DNA of 64,000 bases from Rhabditophanes sp. KR3021 (Eukaryota > Nematoda > Chromadorea > Rhabditida > Alloionematidae): NCBI GenBank assembly GCA_963281155.1, contig CAUJLY010000001.1:3534001-3598000 (forward strand), read 5' to 3'. Shown piece after piece: positions 1 to 11,800 of the stretch (position 1 is its first letter; each line of letters starts with the position of its first letter). Both the position numbers and the translations under genes were made by a program. A model generated the notes under the pieces. It ran no database searches, had not been told where the DNA came from, and saw only the letters and a list, made by a program, of their open reading frames with translations.

Positions 1-449
1 TATTTACAATTTATTTATTACTAAAAAGATACGTGAACAGGCAATATTCGCTGAATAATAGAATTACTAAGTCAATTTCTGAAAAATTCGTTCTGCTCCA
101 AGCTAAACAGCTTATTGAAAGAGCATACCTTATGACGATTTGCATATTTCTCCTCCAAGGTATATCGAACGTTATAATTTTGATCATTGTTATTGTTGTA
201 CCAAATTCAAAACTTGACCACAGTTTAATTTACATTGTTTGGTACACTTTGTCAGATATTTCATACATCCACGGATTAATCTCTTTCATCTATAATAAAG
301 CAGGTATTAAAATGATTGGAGACATTGTCTGTGGTTATAATAAGACAATAATGAGTCAAGTCCAACCTTCTGCCAGCCAAAGAAATGGAAAAATGAGTGT
401 CATCGAAGGAGATCTGTACTTCAAAATGATTAACGCTAGATGGGCATAA
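1..449 (+). CDS. serpentine 7TM receptor, C-terminal part (Sra/Srab-like), partial
   Basis: The reading frame is open from the left edge to the stop at 447-449, so this is the 3' end of a gene that starts outside the window. The visible part has a basic stretch of the form N-x-Q-Y-S-L followed by S-I-S-E-K-F, which resembles the third intracellular loop of nematode Sra/Srab chemoreceptors. Two hydrophobic helices follow, one rich in Ile/Val and ending in VVP, the second around HGLISFIY, and then a polar cytoplasmic tail of about 45 residues. Such receptors sit in the cilia of sensory neurons and detect environmental chemicals. The subfamily call is by eye and could be wrong; the membrane-protein character is clear. 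No start can be assigned. Confidence 0.45.
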   Translation, partial: FTIYLLLKRYVNRQYSLNNRITKSISEKFVLLQAKQLIERAYLMTICIFLLQGISNVIILIIVIVVPNSKLDHSLIYIVWYTLSDISYIHGLISFIYNKAGIKMIGDIVCGYNKTIMSQVQPSASQRNGKMSVIEGDLYFKMINARWA

Positions 450-1055
450 AAATACTTTTAATTACTTTCAGGAAAAAAGTCCACGCAAACATGCTACAAA
501 TTCGAGGTAGTAAATTATCATCCAAATATTTGTACCCAAATACTACTATACAATGACATAACAATTTGTGGTCCTGGAAAACATCATTTAAAATAATCCA
601 ATCACATATTTGAAAACAATATTTGTGATAAATATCTCGCAATAATATGGTTATTTGTATTTTGCACATGTAATGGGAGCAAATGATTACATGTAGAATT
701 AATAAATAATGTTCACAAGTCTTCTAAATTATATTGAAAAGTGTTGATGAGACTTTTTTTGTTATTGCCATACATATTTTGGAGGATTTACTGGCAGTTC
801 CAATTGTATAAACGAAGTGGAAGATTTTAATGGAAATTCCTTGTCAAATGAGTTGAACTTAATTTTTTTGACTTCAAGAATTGTGTTCACATTCAACATT
901 AGGCAATTTGGTGAATTAAATTATTTCTACAAATTATGTAGCATGAATTTTAATTAATGTATAATATCCTACTTGAAGATAATTATTAAAACACTTTTAA
1001 TGAATGTATTTATTTGGATTTAATCAAGAATTTTTTCTATTATATTTAAAACGGA
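450..1055. other. intergenic, no gene seen
   Basis: AT-rich sequence after the receptor stop. The only long frame, on the minus strand at 436-669, has no domain-like content. I see no RNA gene or repeat. Confidence 0.6.
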
Positions 1056-1484
1056 TTAATAATAACCACCTCCATAATAGCCATTATTGTAACCTCCCCC
1101 ATTTCCATAATAATAATTACCTCCTGGGGCAGCTGTTCCTTGATTTCCTCCACAAGAGTATCCGCCGTAGCCATAGTATTGTCTTTTGGCTCTGATCAAG
1201 GGTGCTTCGACTTCAACACTAGCTCCTTGTCCTATAATTGAGTGTTGTCGATGTCCACTAACAACAACTCCTTCCCCAATGTTGGAATCAGTTTGGTCGG
1301 CACCTGGGCTATTTTCTTCATTTTTAAGGTGGTGGTAATGATTTCCATGTTTCATGAACTGTCTTATTTTGAGTTTGTTCAATTTCGATGCCTCCTCAAC
1401 ACCTGTTCCATTTACAATCTCTTCGTTGCAATTAATGATAGCTACTAAAACAAGAACAAAAGAGAGGACGATAATAAATTTCAT
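1056..1484 (-). CDS. secreted Gly/Tyr-rich peptide precursor (NLP/caenacin-like)
   Basis: Single-exon ORF of 142 aa starting MKFIIVLSFVLVLVAIINC, a clear signal peptide. A polar pro-region of about 85 residues follows, then a dibasic RAKR furin-type site near residue 101. After it comes a mature peptide of about 40 residues rich in Tyr and Gly, beginning QYYGYGGYSCGG and ending in YGGGYY. This matches the layout of nematode YGGY-type NLP and caenacin peptides, which are made in the epidermis as antimicrobial or wound-response peptides. A single Cys in the mature part is unusual for that group. A TATA-like element lies about 50 bp upstream on the minus strand (near 1532-1537), and the gene is compact. 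The function is inferred from architecture only. Confidence 0.7.
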   Translation of the reverse strand: MKFIIVLSFVLVLVAIINCNEEIVNGTGVEEASKLNKLKIRQFMKHGNHYHHLKNEENSPGADQTDSNIGEGVVVSGHRQHSIIGQGASVEVEAPLIRAKRQYYGYGGYSCGGNQGTAAPGGNYYYGNGGGYNNGYYGGGYY

Positions 1485-2495
1485 TGTTGTATAACTTTAA
1501 ATGAATTGTAATTGTTAAAAATCAGTCCTCTTTTATACTCCAACATTTACTTAAAAAGCGAATAATTATTCTGTTTTAAAGACCGTCAACTAAAATAAGA
1601 GTTTTTTATGACATTTAAACTTCCTACTCAAACTATAAATGGAATTTAAATGAAGTTCAAACAAAATTATATTTGTCTTGAATATAAATGCTATTTATTC
1701 AAAAGATATTTTATTATATTTCGTGCTTTTATTTATTTAATTTATAATCACATCAAAATCTCATTAATTATTCAATAAAAAATTTAAATTTGATGTTTTA
1801 TATTTGTTAATAAATATTTTTTATCCTCTCTTTGATAAAAATGTTTAAACATCCTGAATTTTGTAATGGAAGAAAAGATTTTATGATCTTTTGACATTTT
1901 TAGGTCAAATTTACCTATTTTTTAAGCTATTCCAAAAACTGATAATATATCTTTTAAGATAGTTTTTTAATAAGCAAAGGTGGGGTTTTAAAGAGTTCTA
2001 AAGTAGGTAGCGTACCCTTGCGCTTCCTTTTCAGGTGAGTGAATACATAATTCACAAAAAGAGTTCGCCCAGACCTGTAAATCCGGTCCAAAACCATTCA
2101 AAAATCAAATAAAGATTACGAATTTTTTAATTTTGATAGCATCTTAAGTTAAATTTTGAGAGATCAAGAACGAAAAAAAGAAAATGCAATTTTTTTATAT
2201 ACTTTTATTATAATAATGAAAATAAAAAGCTACAAAATCATCTTTTAGCCAATAATTTATTTCTTGTAGAGTTAGAAGCATTGGAGGTATATGTAGTTCT
2301 AAGTATCGTTGATACAATTTAACGCATCAAGTGTAAAGATAGATTTTTAAGGATCATCAAGTTCACCTGCGTAAGATTGATAGACAGATTTCAATAAGTT
2401 CTAAGTACATATTTATTACAACGAAATCTCATAAATAAATGTCTTCATTATTAATTTAAATTTGTACTCAAGCAATGCAGTGGTGAACGATTCTT
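1485..2495. other. intergenic, no gene seen
   Basis: About 1 kb of AT-rich DNA between two minus-strand genes. It includes a short inverted repeat (GTGAAT at 2039-2044 and ATTCAC at 2050-2055) just after a TTTTCAGGTGAGT string near 2029-2040. There is no coding signal around it. Confidence 0.6.
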
Positions 2496-4798
2496 TTAGT
2501 GCTTCTCACTAATTTTGTTGGTTTCAATGGAACTTTGATAGTCGATCTCCTCATTCGTTCTTTGATTGGACTCGGCTTCAACTTTACAATTTACTTTTCT
2601 GAGAAATACGCTTTTGCGTCTATTTATAAAATCTTTAATAATCATAAAGATGATAGTAATTGGAATTAAAATAGCCATTGAGGAAGCTGGGTATGTGTAG
2701 ACATAATTTCGTTGATACCACTCTTTAATTGATGACTCAATTAACTCGGCACAATGAAGTCCTGTATAATTTCGTGAACAATTGCAAATAAAATGATTTG
2801 CACTGGAATTGGTTTGACGACATACTCCATTTTCACCACACAATGAAGTTCCTTTATAAGCGCACCAATCAGTTAAGAGACGGCATAATTTTCCTGTGTA
2901 ACCTGGTTTGCAAATGCATTCATAGTCTAATGGATTTTGCGGATTAATTTGACAAGTTGAATTTTTTTGGCAATGATTGAAATCACAGGCATTAGTTTCT
3001 TTTTCACACATTAAACCATTATGTCCGATTGGGCAAATACATCTGAATCCTTTCTTTAATTCAAATTCATTACAAGCTTCATCGTCATCTTTACAAACAG
3101 CACAATGCCCACCATTAGTACAATTGACACCCCTACAAACACCAGTAATAGAATTTTGGCATGCTCTGGCATGTGCATCGGCATTAGGACAAATGCAGTC
3201 ATAAGTATATTGTACAAATAAACTTTCACCAATTTCCTTCCTAATACAAGTTGATCCTGGCCATCTACAAGGTTTACTATGACAAGGATCTTCACGTTCG
3301 CATTTTACACCAAAAAACCCTTCTGAACAATTGCAGTTGAAGTGATGAGCATGTAAAGGAACACAAGTACCTTTTCCGGAGCAAGTATCTTCTTTCTCGC
3401 AAGGATGAACTTTTTCAATTTCACAAAAAGCACCATCTCTATTTCTCCCACAATGACAAATCGGCACTACAATCAGTTTAGCTCTTAGCTCTACAGGTTT
3501 GAACACTTTTCGTAAATCATAATCCTTAACTGCTATTCCCGTATAGTTGAAATCTTTTTCTTTTGGTATAAGAGGAGCCCACCATAACTTTAAATCGCAT
3601 TTAGAATCTTCACCAAAACAGTTATGAGTACTTAAATATTCTTCACAACTTCCATCTAAGTCATACTCTTGCCTACGTTCAGAACAAATATTAATTAATT
3701 TATAAATGTCCGAAAGTTGGATTATCCACATGTCAGGCTTATTATTTACTATCCCAGGGACAGTTAAACTATGAATGTAGTTCAGATAGCTTTCTTGACA
3801 AGGCATTTTAAAGTATGGTTCTTTTAGAAGTTTTTTATTAAACTTGTCCTTTATTATTTGAACTGTTTCACATCGATTCCCAGTGACATTAATGGGAAAG
3901 TTTCGATATGTATCGGTGGAATCATTACACAAACATTTTCCAGTACTAACATCACACTTCGACAAATTTCCACATAAAAGATTCTTGCACTTGTTGGGTG
4001 TCTTGCAAAAATTACCCGAGTACCCGATTTCACATTCACATTTGCATTTCTTATCTGTCTTGTCAAATCTAGGCTTACCATGTCCATTGCACGTATTAAA
4101 ATTACATTTCTCATTACTTTTTTTATGTCTACAGAAGTAACCTATTCTATTAGGAGCACACCAACATCCATAATTAACTTCTATTTCTGTACTGTGTTCG
4201 GGATTCATTAAGTTTAGGGGCTTGTACAAAGTTTTTAAAGTATCGTCTTCTGAGTAATCGGATTTCATTCGTGGATTAAAAGTTGGATCATGTAAGTCAG
4301 GATTGGTTACATTTATAGGACCAGGTAGGGAATAGCAGACGGAATCTTCTTTTTTGTCGTTCATTTCAACATTTTCTTTTTTGCTGCTGTCGAGAGATTC
4401 TTTTTCATTTTTAAAACATCTATGGTTCCTACAATTACTATTATCAGCTATATATTGGCAATGTTTTCCATAATGAGTGACTGGACATACACAATGAAAA
4501 CTAAAAGCAGTATTTAATCAACAAACAACATAATATCTTACTCATTCCCACTCGGCACACATTTCCCCCCATTATAACAAATATCTAACAATTTGCAGGG
4601 CTGGTATACATTTGCTACCGCTGTCTTTCTCATTAATTTTTTGTTGGTTCTTTGTTGAATAGATTCAAGTATTTTCGATCCTTCGTCGCCATCATTATCA
4701 TTTGGTGTATCCCAATTAATATCACATCCTATCATATAAATAAACACAAATTGATAAATGAACAATTTATATAATGATATGATTTTAAATTCCAACAT
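2496..4798 (-). CDS. EGF-repeat single-pass membrane protein
   Basis: Two exons, complement(2496..4500, 4542..4798), joined across a 41-bp GT-AG intron, give 753 aa. The chosen ATG at 4798 opens a hydrophobic leader (MLEFKIISLYKLF...), taken as a signal peptide; the upstream frame has only non-ATG starts. The ectodomain has many Cys-rich EGF-like modules, for example CYNGGKC at the end of exon 1, GYSGNFC, CNCSEGFFGVKC, CICKPGYTGKLC and CNCSRNYTGLHC. Between them, roughly in the middle third, is a Cys-poor segment of about 150 residues containing a WWAP motif. One TM helix (AILIPITIIFMII) is followed by about 45 cytoplasmic residues. Likely a cell-surface adhesion or signalling protein. I do not recognise a named orthologue; there is no DSL domain visible, so it is not a Notch ligand. 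Confidence 0.8.
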
Positions 4799-5472
4799 TA
4801 GTAGAAGTGCTAGATTTTTGAGCAAATGAATGTCTAGTAATTTCTTATATTTAGGTAACAAGAAAGAAAAAATCGAGAAACCATGTCACTACAACGTGGC
4901 AAACAGATGAAATTAGATGAGGATATGCAAATATTATAAAAACGATCAAATATACATACAACAATGTTTTGTAAGCCAAATTATATGGCAATTTAAACAA
5001 ATTTGAATATAAGCAACACATAATAAATGGCCATTTTAATTTAGTCAAAATAGTAATTTTGCCTTAAGATCAACTTTTAGAGTTATAAAGCAGTATTAAA
5101 TATGTTTTTCACTGAAACTTTCCTGTTAATAGTAATATAAACTTCAATACTCTCTGTAAAAGTCCATTATCCGTATTCTGACTATATTCAGTCATATTGA
5201 AACACCCTAAATACTTTACTAAAAAATCACTTTTACCCTCACATGATCTGCAATTCCTTCGGGAAGCACCGTGATGTTTGAGAATTTTTTAAATATGCCA
5301 TTTCACTCAGTTTTAACTTCTCTGCAAACTAGTTGTAACAATTTAATCAAAAAGATGGTGTAAGAGCCTTCTAAAGCAATCTTGCAAAATGCCAAGTTTT
5401 TTGTCTTGTGGCCCCTATTATTCGAAGGTGCTACTTTTAAAAAGAATGTCATTAGTGTAGTTCAAAAGGCAA
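4799..5472. other. intergenic, possible decayed coding traces
   Basis: No intact gene. The minus strand around 5220-5470 has short coding-like runs broken by stops and may be the decayed 3' end of the neighbouring F-box relic. Confidence 0.45.
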
Positions 5473-6050
5473 TCATTGGTTCCACCTATCTATACAAAAA
5501 TAAACAAGTGTCAAGTTGTCCATGGGTTCAAGGCAGCTAAACTCAACATTTTCAATAAATTCACCATTTAACAATGCATCCCAATCATCATAGTCAAAAT
5601 TGTCAGTCTTAGAAAGGGAGCAAATTGATACTGTTTTGGGATATTCAATCAACAGTTGATTCATCTTTTGAACACGGCCATTTATTAAACAATTTCATAA
5701 TTTTATCAACAATATCTAAGTGTTTTTTGCATTTCAATTTAATAACCCCGCTTAATTTGTTCTCAAGTGAGATACTTTTTAAATTGTTGACCAAAAAATC
5801 TTCCGAATCAAACTAAAAACAATTCATAATTACACGAATAAGAATTATATTAACTTACACTTCATTTAGCTCTGATCATTTCAGACCAATTTGTAGAATC
5901 GAGATATCCAATCAACAATTCAGCATGAAAACCATTCCAAGTTGCATCTATATTAATATCAACCTCCTGAACTGTTAAAAAGATACTAATTTGTATTTCT
6001 GTTCTTGGCACAGGTGTGACTATTCTACTATCTATATACTATAAAAGTTG
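5473..6050 (-). pseudogene. F-box-family gene relic
   Basis: The minus strand reads a series of coding-like blocks interrupted by stops and at least one frameshift. The clearest block (5473-5664) contains NFDYDDWDALL followed by VEFSCLEP. This lines up with NYDTDDWARFL and LEFTCLEH in the intact F-box gene at 23854-24866. Further upstream on the same strand, blocks at about 5665-5810 and 5880-6050 (for example TWNGFHAELLIGY) are in different frames. No F-box motif itself is visible. The shared W/CLE pattern supports common descent from the same worm gene family; the frame breaks support calling it a pseudogene, although an unusual multi-exon gene is not excluded. Confidence 0.5.
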
Positions 6051-6626
6051 TCTAAGACTTCATTTTCCGCACACATTCAGACCTTCATAGCGGCTGGATT
6101 TAATCCATCATATGTCTGTTATTATATCCTTTTTAAAAAACTGTCCGTGTATGTTTTTGCTAGTTATATGAGTTGATGTCTAGGCATATCCTACGTATTT
6201 GTGTATACTTCCACGATTAAGCGCTAAGATGAGACAACACGAAGCAATCTGAATTTAAATTAAGTAAACTAAAAAGTAGTGTGATTTGCTAATTAATTGG
6301 TACATGAAAAGCTGTTATTTTACTTAATCTGATCTGTTTTGCCAAGATAATCAATTAATCGTAAAATAAGTTGTTTTGAACAAATTTTATTTGTCCCGTA
6401 CTTGTAGAATCCAAATATTATAATAAAAATATCATCTCAAGAACTTGAATTGAAAGTTGTAGCTAAAAAGTTAACTCTACCGAAGCTGTTGAAATTATTT
6501 ATTGCTCAAAGAGATGCACCCAAAAATATTGAAAAAATGTTATCACCTTTAAAAGTACTTATCTCTACAATTGATAAGATATTTAAATAAAATGAATTGT
6601 TTGATCACATTCAGTAATAAATTACA
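6051..6626. other. intergenic, putative upstream region
   Basis: AT-rich stretch upstream of the IgGFc-binding-domain gene. A TTGATAAGATATTTAAATAA string at about 6571-6590 could include core promoter elements. No other feature seen. Confidence 0.4.
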
Positions 6627-8137
6627 ATGAAAGCTACTTACTTTTTGCTACTACTTGCCACTTTCTACTGTCAATCTACACAAGTAGCTGATTCCGACGG
6701 TAAAGAGTTTGTATTTTCCTTTAGTGTCTATGGTTATTTTGGTTATTCTGATGCCACAACAGCAAGTGTGATAGTTATTCCTACCCAAAATGATTGTAAT
6801 TGCACATTCACATACGTAACATACATTTATAATACTACTGCTACTTTTACTAAACTAGCCTTAGCACATAAATCAAATGAGGTAAGTTCAATTATTGCGT
6901 ATTGTTACACGTATTTTAGTTTACGTTTGAAAACGAGCAAGTTATTACACTGATTAATTATGAAGGTGATTTCTCGATTGATACTGCTTTGGACTTCAGA
7001 ATCTTCGCATCATGTACTGAAGTAGTTAAATTAATCGGACGCATTGCTGACCCGATCAACGGAGTAATTTTGGACTTTCAACAATTTAATTTAATATTCC
7101 TTTAGTTCGGAGATTTTTTTGTTATTCCTTCCATTCAAAATGCAGCCAAGAAATATATTCTGGATATGCCACCGACAACCCTTGGACCTGGAGGGCATAT
7201 ATTAATATTACCATTAACGACAGTTGAGAATGCTAAAATCAATATAATTGCATATCATCTGGGAGCTCTATACTCTGATACTACTTATCAATTCAACACT
7301 AATTTAGGTGCGATTCAAAGATACATTGACATGGATACCTATGATAGCAATATTAACTTCTCTTTTGAAATCTATTCAAATGTTCCAATAATGTTGTCCA
7401 TTGTATCACCTTTTGCATCAACAGTCAAAAACGCCAAATGGGATGGCAGTAATAGATTTTACAATTATATTTCATTTATGCCGATTTCAAGTGGCGATAA
7501 AACTTGCCACAAAAAACTGACTACACCTGACAGAAGGATGATAACAAATGATTTTACAAGTTCAATTTACGTGTCACCAACAATATATGGGGGCAAATGT
7601 GATGAAGTTGACACAATAACAATTTACAATGGTACAGAAACAGGTGTTGTAGAGGAGGTTAGTAATTTCGGAGCAACAAACATTTCCTTTGTTGATCAAA
7701 AACAAGTGGGTACTTCAACTAATGGCGGATTTATGCCAATCTTTAGATTTGTTTCTATATTTTCCGGACAAGATGGTAGTACAACATTTGGCCATTCAGC
7801 TCATTATATCCCCAGTACCGAAGAATGGGTGACTGGAATAACTTACTTTCACACGCTTGCCGCAAAATGTAAATTAGAAGTTTATATTAAATCCTTTGAC
7901 ACAGAAACTACAAAAATTGACGATAAAGATGTTAAGAAAAATGTAAAGATCGTAAGAAAAAGTATGGATATGTTCAATCATAAATATGACCAGTTTATAA
8001 GTGAAATTAAAGGTTATGGTACACACAAAATTGAATCAACTGGTAGTTATATTGCTTATGTCATTTGCGAATCCGTTAATTCTATATATGACGCCGCTGC
8101 ATATTTGACAGCTTTCAATAAACGTAAATCTTCATAA
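6627..8137 (+). CDS. secreted protein with IgGFc-binding N-terminal-type domain
   Basis: Three exons, 6627..6881, 6920..7063 and 7106..8137, with introns of 38 and 42 bp, give 476 aa. It starts with MKATYFLLLLATFYCQS, a signal peptide, then DGKEFVFSF, the hallmark opening of the IgGFc-binding N-terminal domain. That family is expanded in nematodes as secreted, often intestinal proteins, and in vertebrates forms part of the mucin-like FCGBP. Further features are the internal FEIYSNVPIMLSIVSPF block, which fits the repeated beta-sandwich pattern, and several Cys pairs. There is no TM helix, so the product is probably secreted. The length suits a nematode member with a single domain plus extension. 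Function in the worm is unknown; a role at mucosal or gut surfaces is inferred. Confidence 0.7.
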
Positions 8138-8826
8138 ATAATATTGATACAATACACTTTGTTGGCAAAACTTTATTTCCTTATGCTTTCTTGTATTTCT
8201 TGATAAATTATGGCTTTCGCTGTAATTATTTTTCAAATAAAACTACCTTAGCTGAAAACTTGGAGTTAATTTGCCTTATATGTACGTACGCTACAGCTTA
8301 AAACCAAATTAAAATAGAACGAAAGCCGGTAAAAGATTTACGTTGACTTTTGAGTAAGTATGTTATTAAACAAATATTGGCAAGACCCTAAAAGTTAAAT
8401 CCTTAATATAGATATATGTTTGCGATCATCGTTGAAGGCAACCCTCCCTGTGCTTTTTTGGAAGGTAAATAAACAGGTATATAAATGTACCCATATATAC
8501 ACAGTTGGCATATACTTAATTTAGAACACAGATCTCTTTTTGTGCGGTTCAATGTACTCTCATTATTATTTAAACAAACCTTCTATTTATGGGCTAAAAG
8601 GTTCACTGCTAAACAGGGCGACTTTACCATTCTTGTACATTTGAAGATGCTTCTTGTTTAAACAACCTCTTTACAATTTACTTTATCGGGGGTTAATACC
8701 TAAATTCCCAGCCATTTACCTTATTCCCATAACTTTATGTTGTTTGTTAACTTGTTCTATTTTTGATTTAGTTGCTGTTTTCGAAACATTAGAAGACGTC
8801 CACGACTTTTTATTATTAAGAAAGTT
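8138..8826. other. intergenic / upstream of Mesh-like gene
   Basis: Mostly AT-rich. A TATATAAATG string at about 8479-8488 and the ATATATACACAG string following it could be promoter elements for the downstream gene. A frame at 8654-8905 overlaps exon 1 in another frame and is not credible. Confidence 0.4.
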
Positions 8827-11800
8827 ATGGTGCTTTACTTTTATACTTCTCTTTTATTACTGCTACCTCAAACATTACTACCCCAAGTCATTAATTCGAA
8901 CCTAGCTGGATCAACAGGAAATGTTAATCAAAATATAAATGCCAACCAGCAGTCTGGAACTCTATTCACAGGGACAGGATCAAATGTTTACTATGGCGTA
9001 AACTTAATTCCATTCGGTCCTGAGGTCAGCCCCCGTACGATAGTTTGAACTAATTTTTTGTGTTTTAGGTAAATTAAACAAAACAACTAAATTTATTATG
9101 CAAGAATTAAAAAGACAAAACATTAGAAGGCACTTTGGTAAAAAGTTGTTCGAGAGCTAATTCTCGTGACAATGTCAGGGTCTTTAAGATACATCACTTG
9201 ATTGTGCTGAATCCTCCGCGTCTGTTAGTTCATGTCTCATGTCAAACATGATAGCATACTCTAGGCCAAGTGCTTGATTAATACGGAGATCATCAAGGTA
9301 GACGGCAACTACTTTCTTTTGTCCTTCCAAATTGCCCTTACTCTTTGGATCCAGTGGAATGTATCGGGCAATGTCTCGTCTAGTTTGGGAGGCATGCTGT
9401 TGCAATCTATTTTTAAATATACCAGAAACTCCAACGTAAAAGATTAACTCCTTGAAGTCAGTGAGGGAGATTTTATCCAAATCAACACCAGTAGGAGCGT
9501 CGAATAAGACGTAGGTATATTGCTTCTTGTTGGACGTCTTCCGAGCTCTAGCCTTCTTAAGCTTTTCCATTACATAAGTCCATAATTTGCCCTCTTTGTC
9601 TAACTTTTAGTCTTTTCCAAACCGCTTCTTGCACTTATTTTTTAATTAGGTACAGGCATGTGATTTGTAGTGGATTGCCAGAGAATGCATATCGTTGGTT
9701 ACAAAATTGCATCCTTTTCCTGGACACTTGAGTTTACTAGTCTCATTTAGATTGATGGCACTTTGTGGAAATGTCTTTTAATCTCATAGACTTCATGATC
9801 ATTGTAAAAGGCATCTCCCAATGCTTCGACTGTGTCTTTATCTGCCACTAACAAAATTTATTTGATTTAAATGACCCTATTAAATAGAAAGGTATAATAC
9901 TGTCTTTGTTAGGCTGGTGACATGGAAGTTGCACCTGGATTCTTGACATCAGGACAAACCATTGACTTGTACATGTTTTTCCCATTTTTCACTGGTCTTT
10001 ACAATTACACTACGGTAAGTAGAACCGAAATTGGATATCCTCTATTTATAATGTTATTTAGATTTCTGTAAATGGATATATGGCCTTTGCGACCGTCCTC
10101 GACCAAGGCCCAACAATTAACGTGGGACCGGACAGTACCGATTGGCCTAGACTTCAAGATCCGGCTATGATAGCACCTTGGTTATGTAAACAACAAATCA
10201 ATCAAGATGTTATTCCTGGCCTCAAGAGTGGTGTCTTTTTCCGCTTGGTCTTAAGACAGTCTATGTTTGGTCAGCAATCTGGGTCTAATATTAATCAACA
10301 GCAATCAATGACTCAATCTAGTTTCTTCGGACAGTCGGCCACAAATGCTTGTCCCGGAACACCTGGAACTTACGTTAGGTAAGACCCATAAGTTAAATTG
10401 CAAAAAACTTTATTTGATCACATCTAATAGTGAGTCGAAAAGTAAAGTAATTAGACACTGAAACTCGTTTACCATCACATAATTTCCACTTAGTGTGCGA
10501 GTTACTTTAAATTAAGCATAGTTGAAGTTCTTCTTTCTTTTAATGAATTAATAAGTTAATAAATTGATCATTTTAATAATGATTTTTAGATGTGACGGAA
10601 ATGGAGACTATTTTCTCGATGAAATGCAAAGACAAATTCAGGAAGGTGGGCAATTACTAGTCTTAATTGATATTAATTTTAATTTTAGGTATGTTAAACA
10701 ATAGTCAAAAAATTACATAAAATAAGAGTTGTTGATTATCAAAAAAGCTTATTAAAAGGAAGACACAAAGTATTAAATTAGACAAGATATTATTTAGAAA
10801 TACGTTTAAACGAAGAATAGGTTTTGCCAATGGTAACAATAGATAACGTTTGTTGATGTCTTCAAACAATAGATTTGGCAACGCAGGGAGAGAACCTATA
10901 TCTTTCGCTTTTTCATACTCACCCTCGATATTTTCTCTAACTGGTGTTTTCGTACTTCTCCCTACTTCCACCAGAATCTCATATCTTGCTTTTTTTCTTT
11001 GTACTTTTCTTCACCTTCTACGGGCTTGACAAGATCTTTGATTAAATAGAGATTTATCCACTCTGCTAATTTTTCATCAACCATATTTCCGAAGAGCACA
11101 TCATCAAAATACTTTTTAATAAGACCATAATGCTTGCAAAATGCTATTGACTCAAATTTTGAATTTTATGGGTAATAAAGCCCATTATTCTACTTTCAAA
11201 GAAAGTCTTACTGTAAAGTTCTATCCGACTCCACGTTTATTTATTTCATTAACGAAAAATTCGTGATAATCTATTGTGTCCTTATCTCCATAACTATCTA
11301 AAAACTTAACCATGTTATCTTTCAAATCATTTTTAAAATCCTCAACTGGTAGAGTCATTCTGTTTCGTCTACTTACATTGACTCCTCAATCACAGACAAT
11401 TCATTCTTTTCATTTGTTGAGCATTTTTTAAACGACTAACGCTCTACCAAAGCAAATTTGATTATAATGGTTGATAGTTGATAACTTACCTTCTGCATTG
11501 ACCTCTCCTTTCATTGCTTCACTTTTTGCTAATTGGCGACTTGAAGCAACACTAATATTCTTAGGCGGTCCATCATCTTCTGCATTTTGTAACTCACGTT
11601 TCATAATTAAAATATCAACTTATTTGAGATATAAGGCACTTTTGTAAGTGAAGCTAATTCGAGTGTTAAACAAAATGCTTTATCAATGATTGTCTTTCTA
11701 AAAGATAATGAAATTCAAATTTATATGATAAAATATGACTTCGTTGTATTAATCAACAAATTGTAGGAGTTGCTGGGGGAAACATGTTTAGACCCGATGG

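Noticed and set aside
436..669. 77-codon minus-strand frame
   Set aside because: Low-complexity AT-rich translation, overlaps the end of the receptor gene, no signal or domain.
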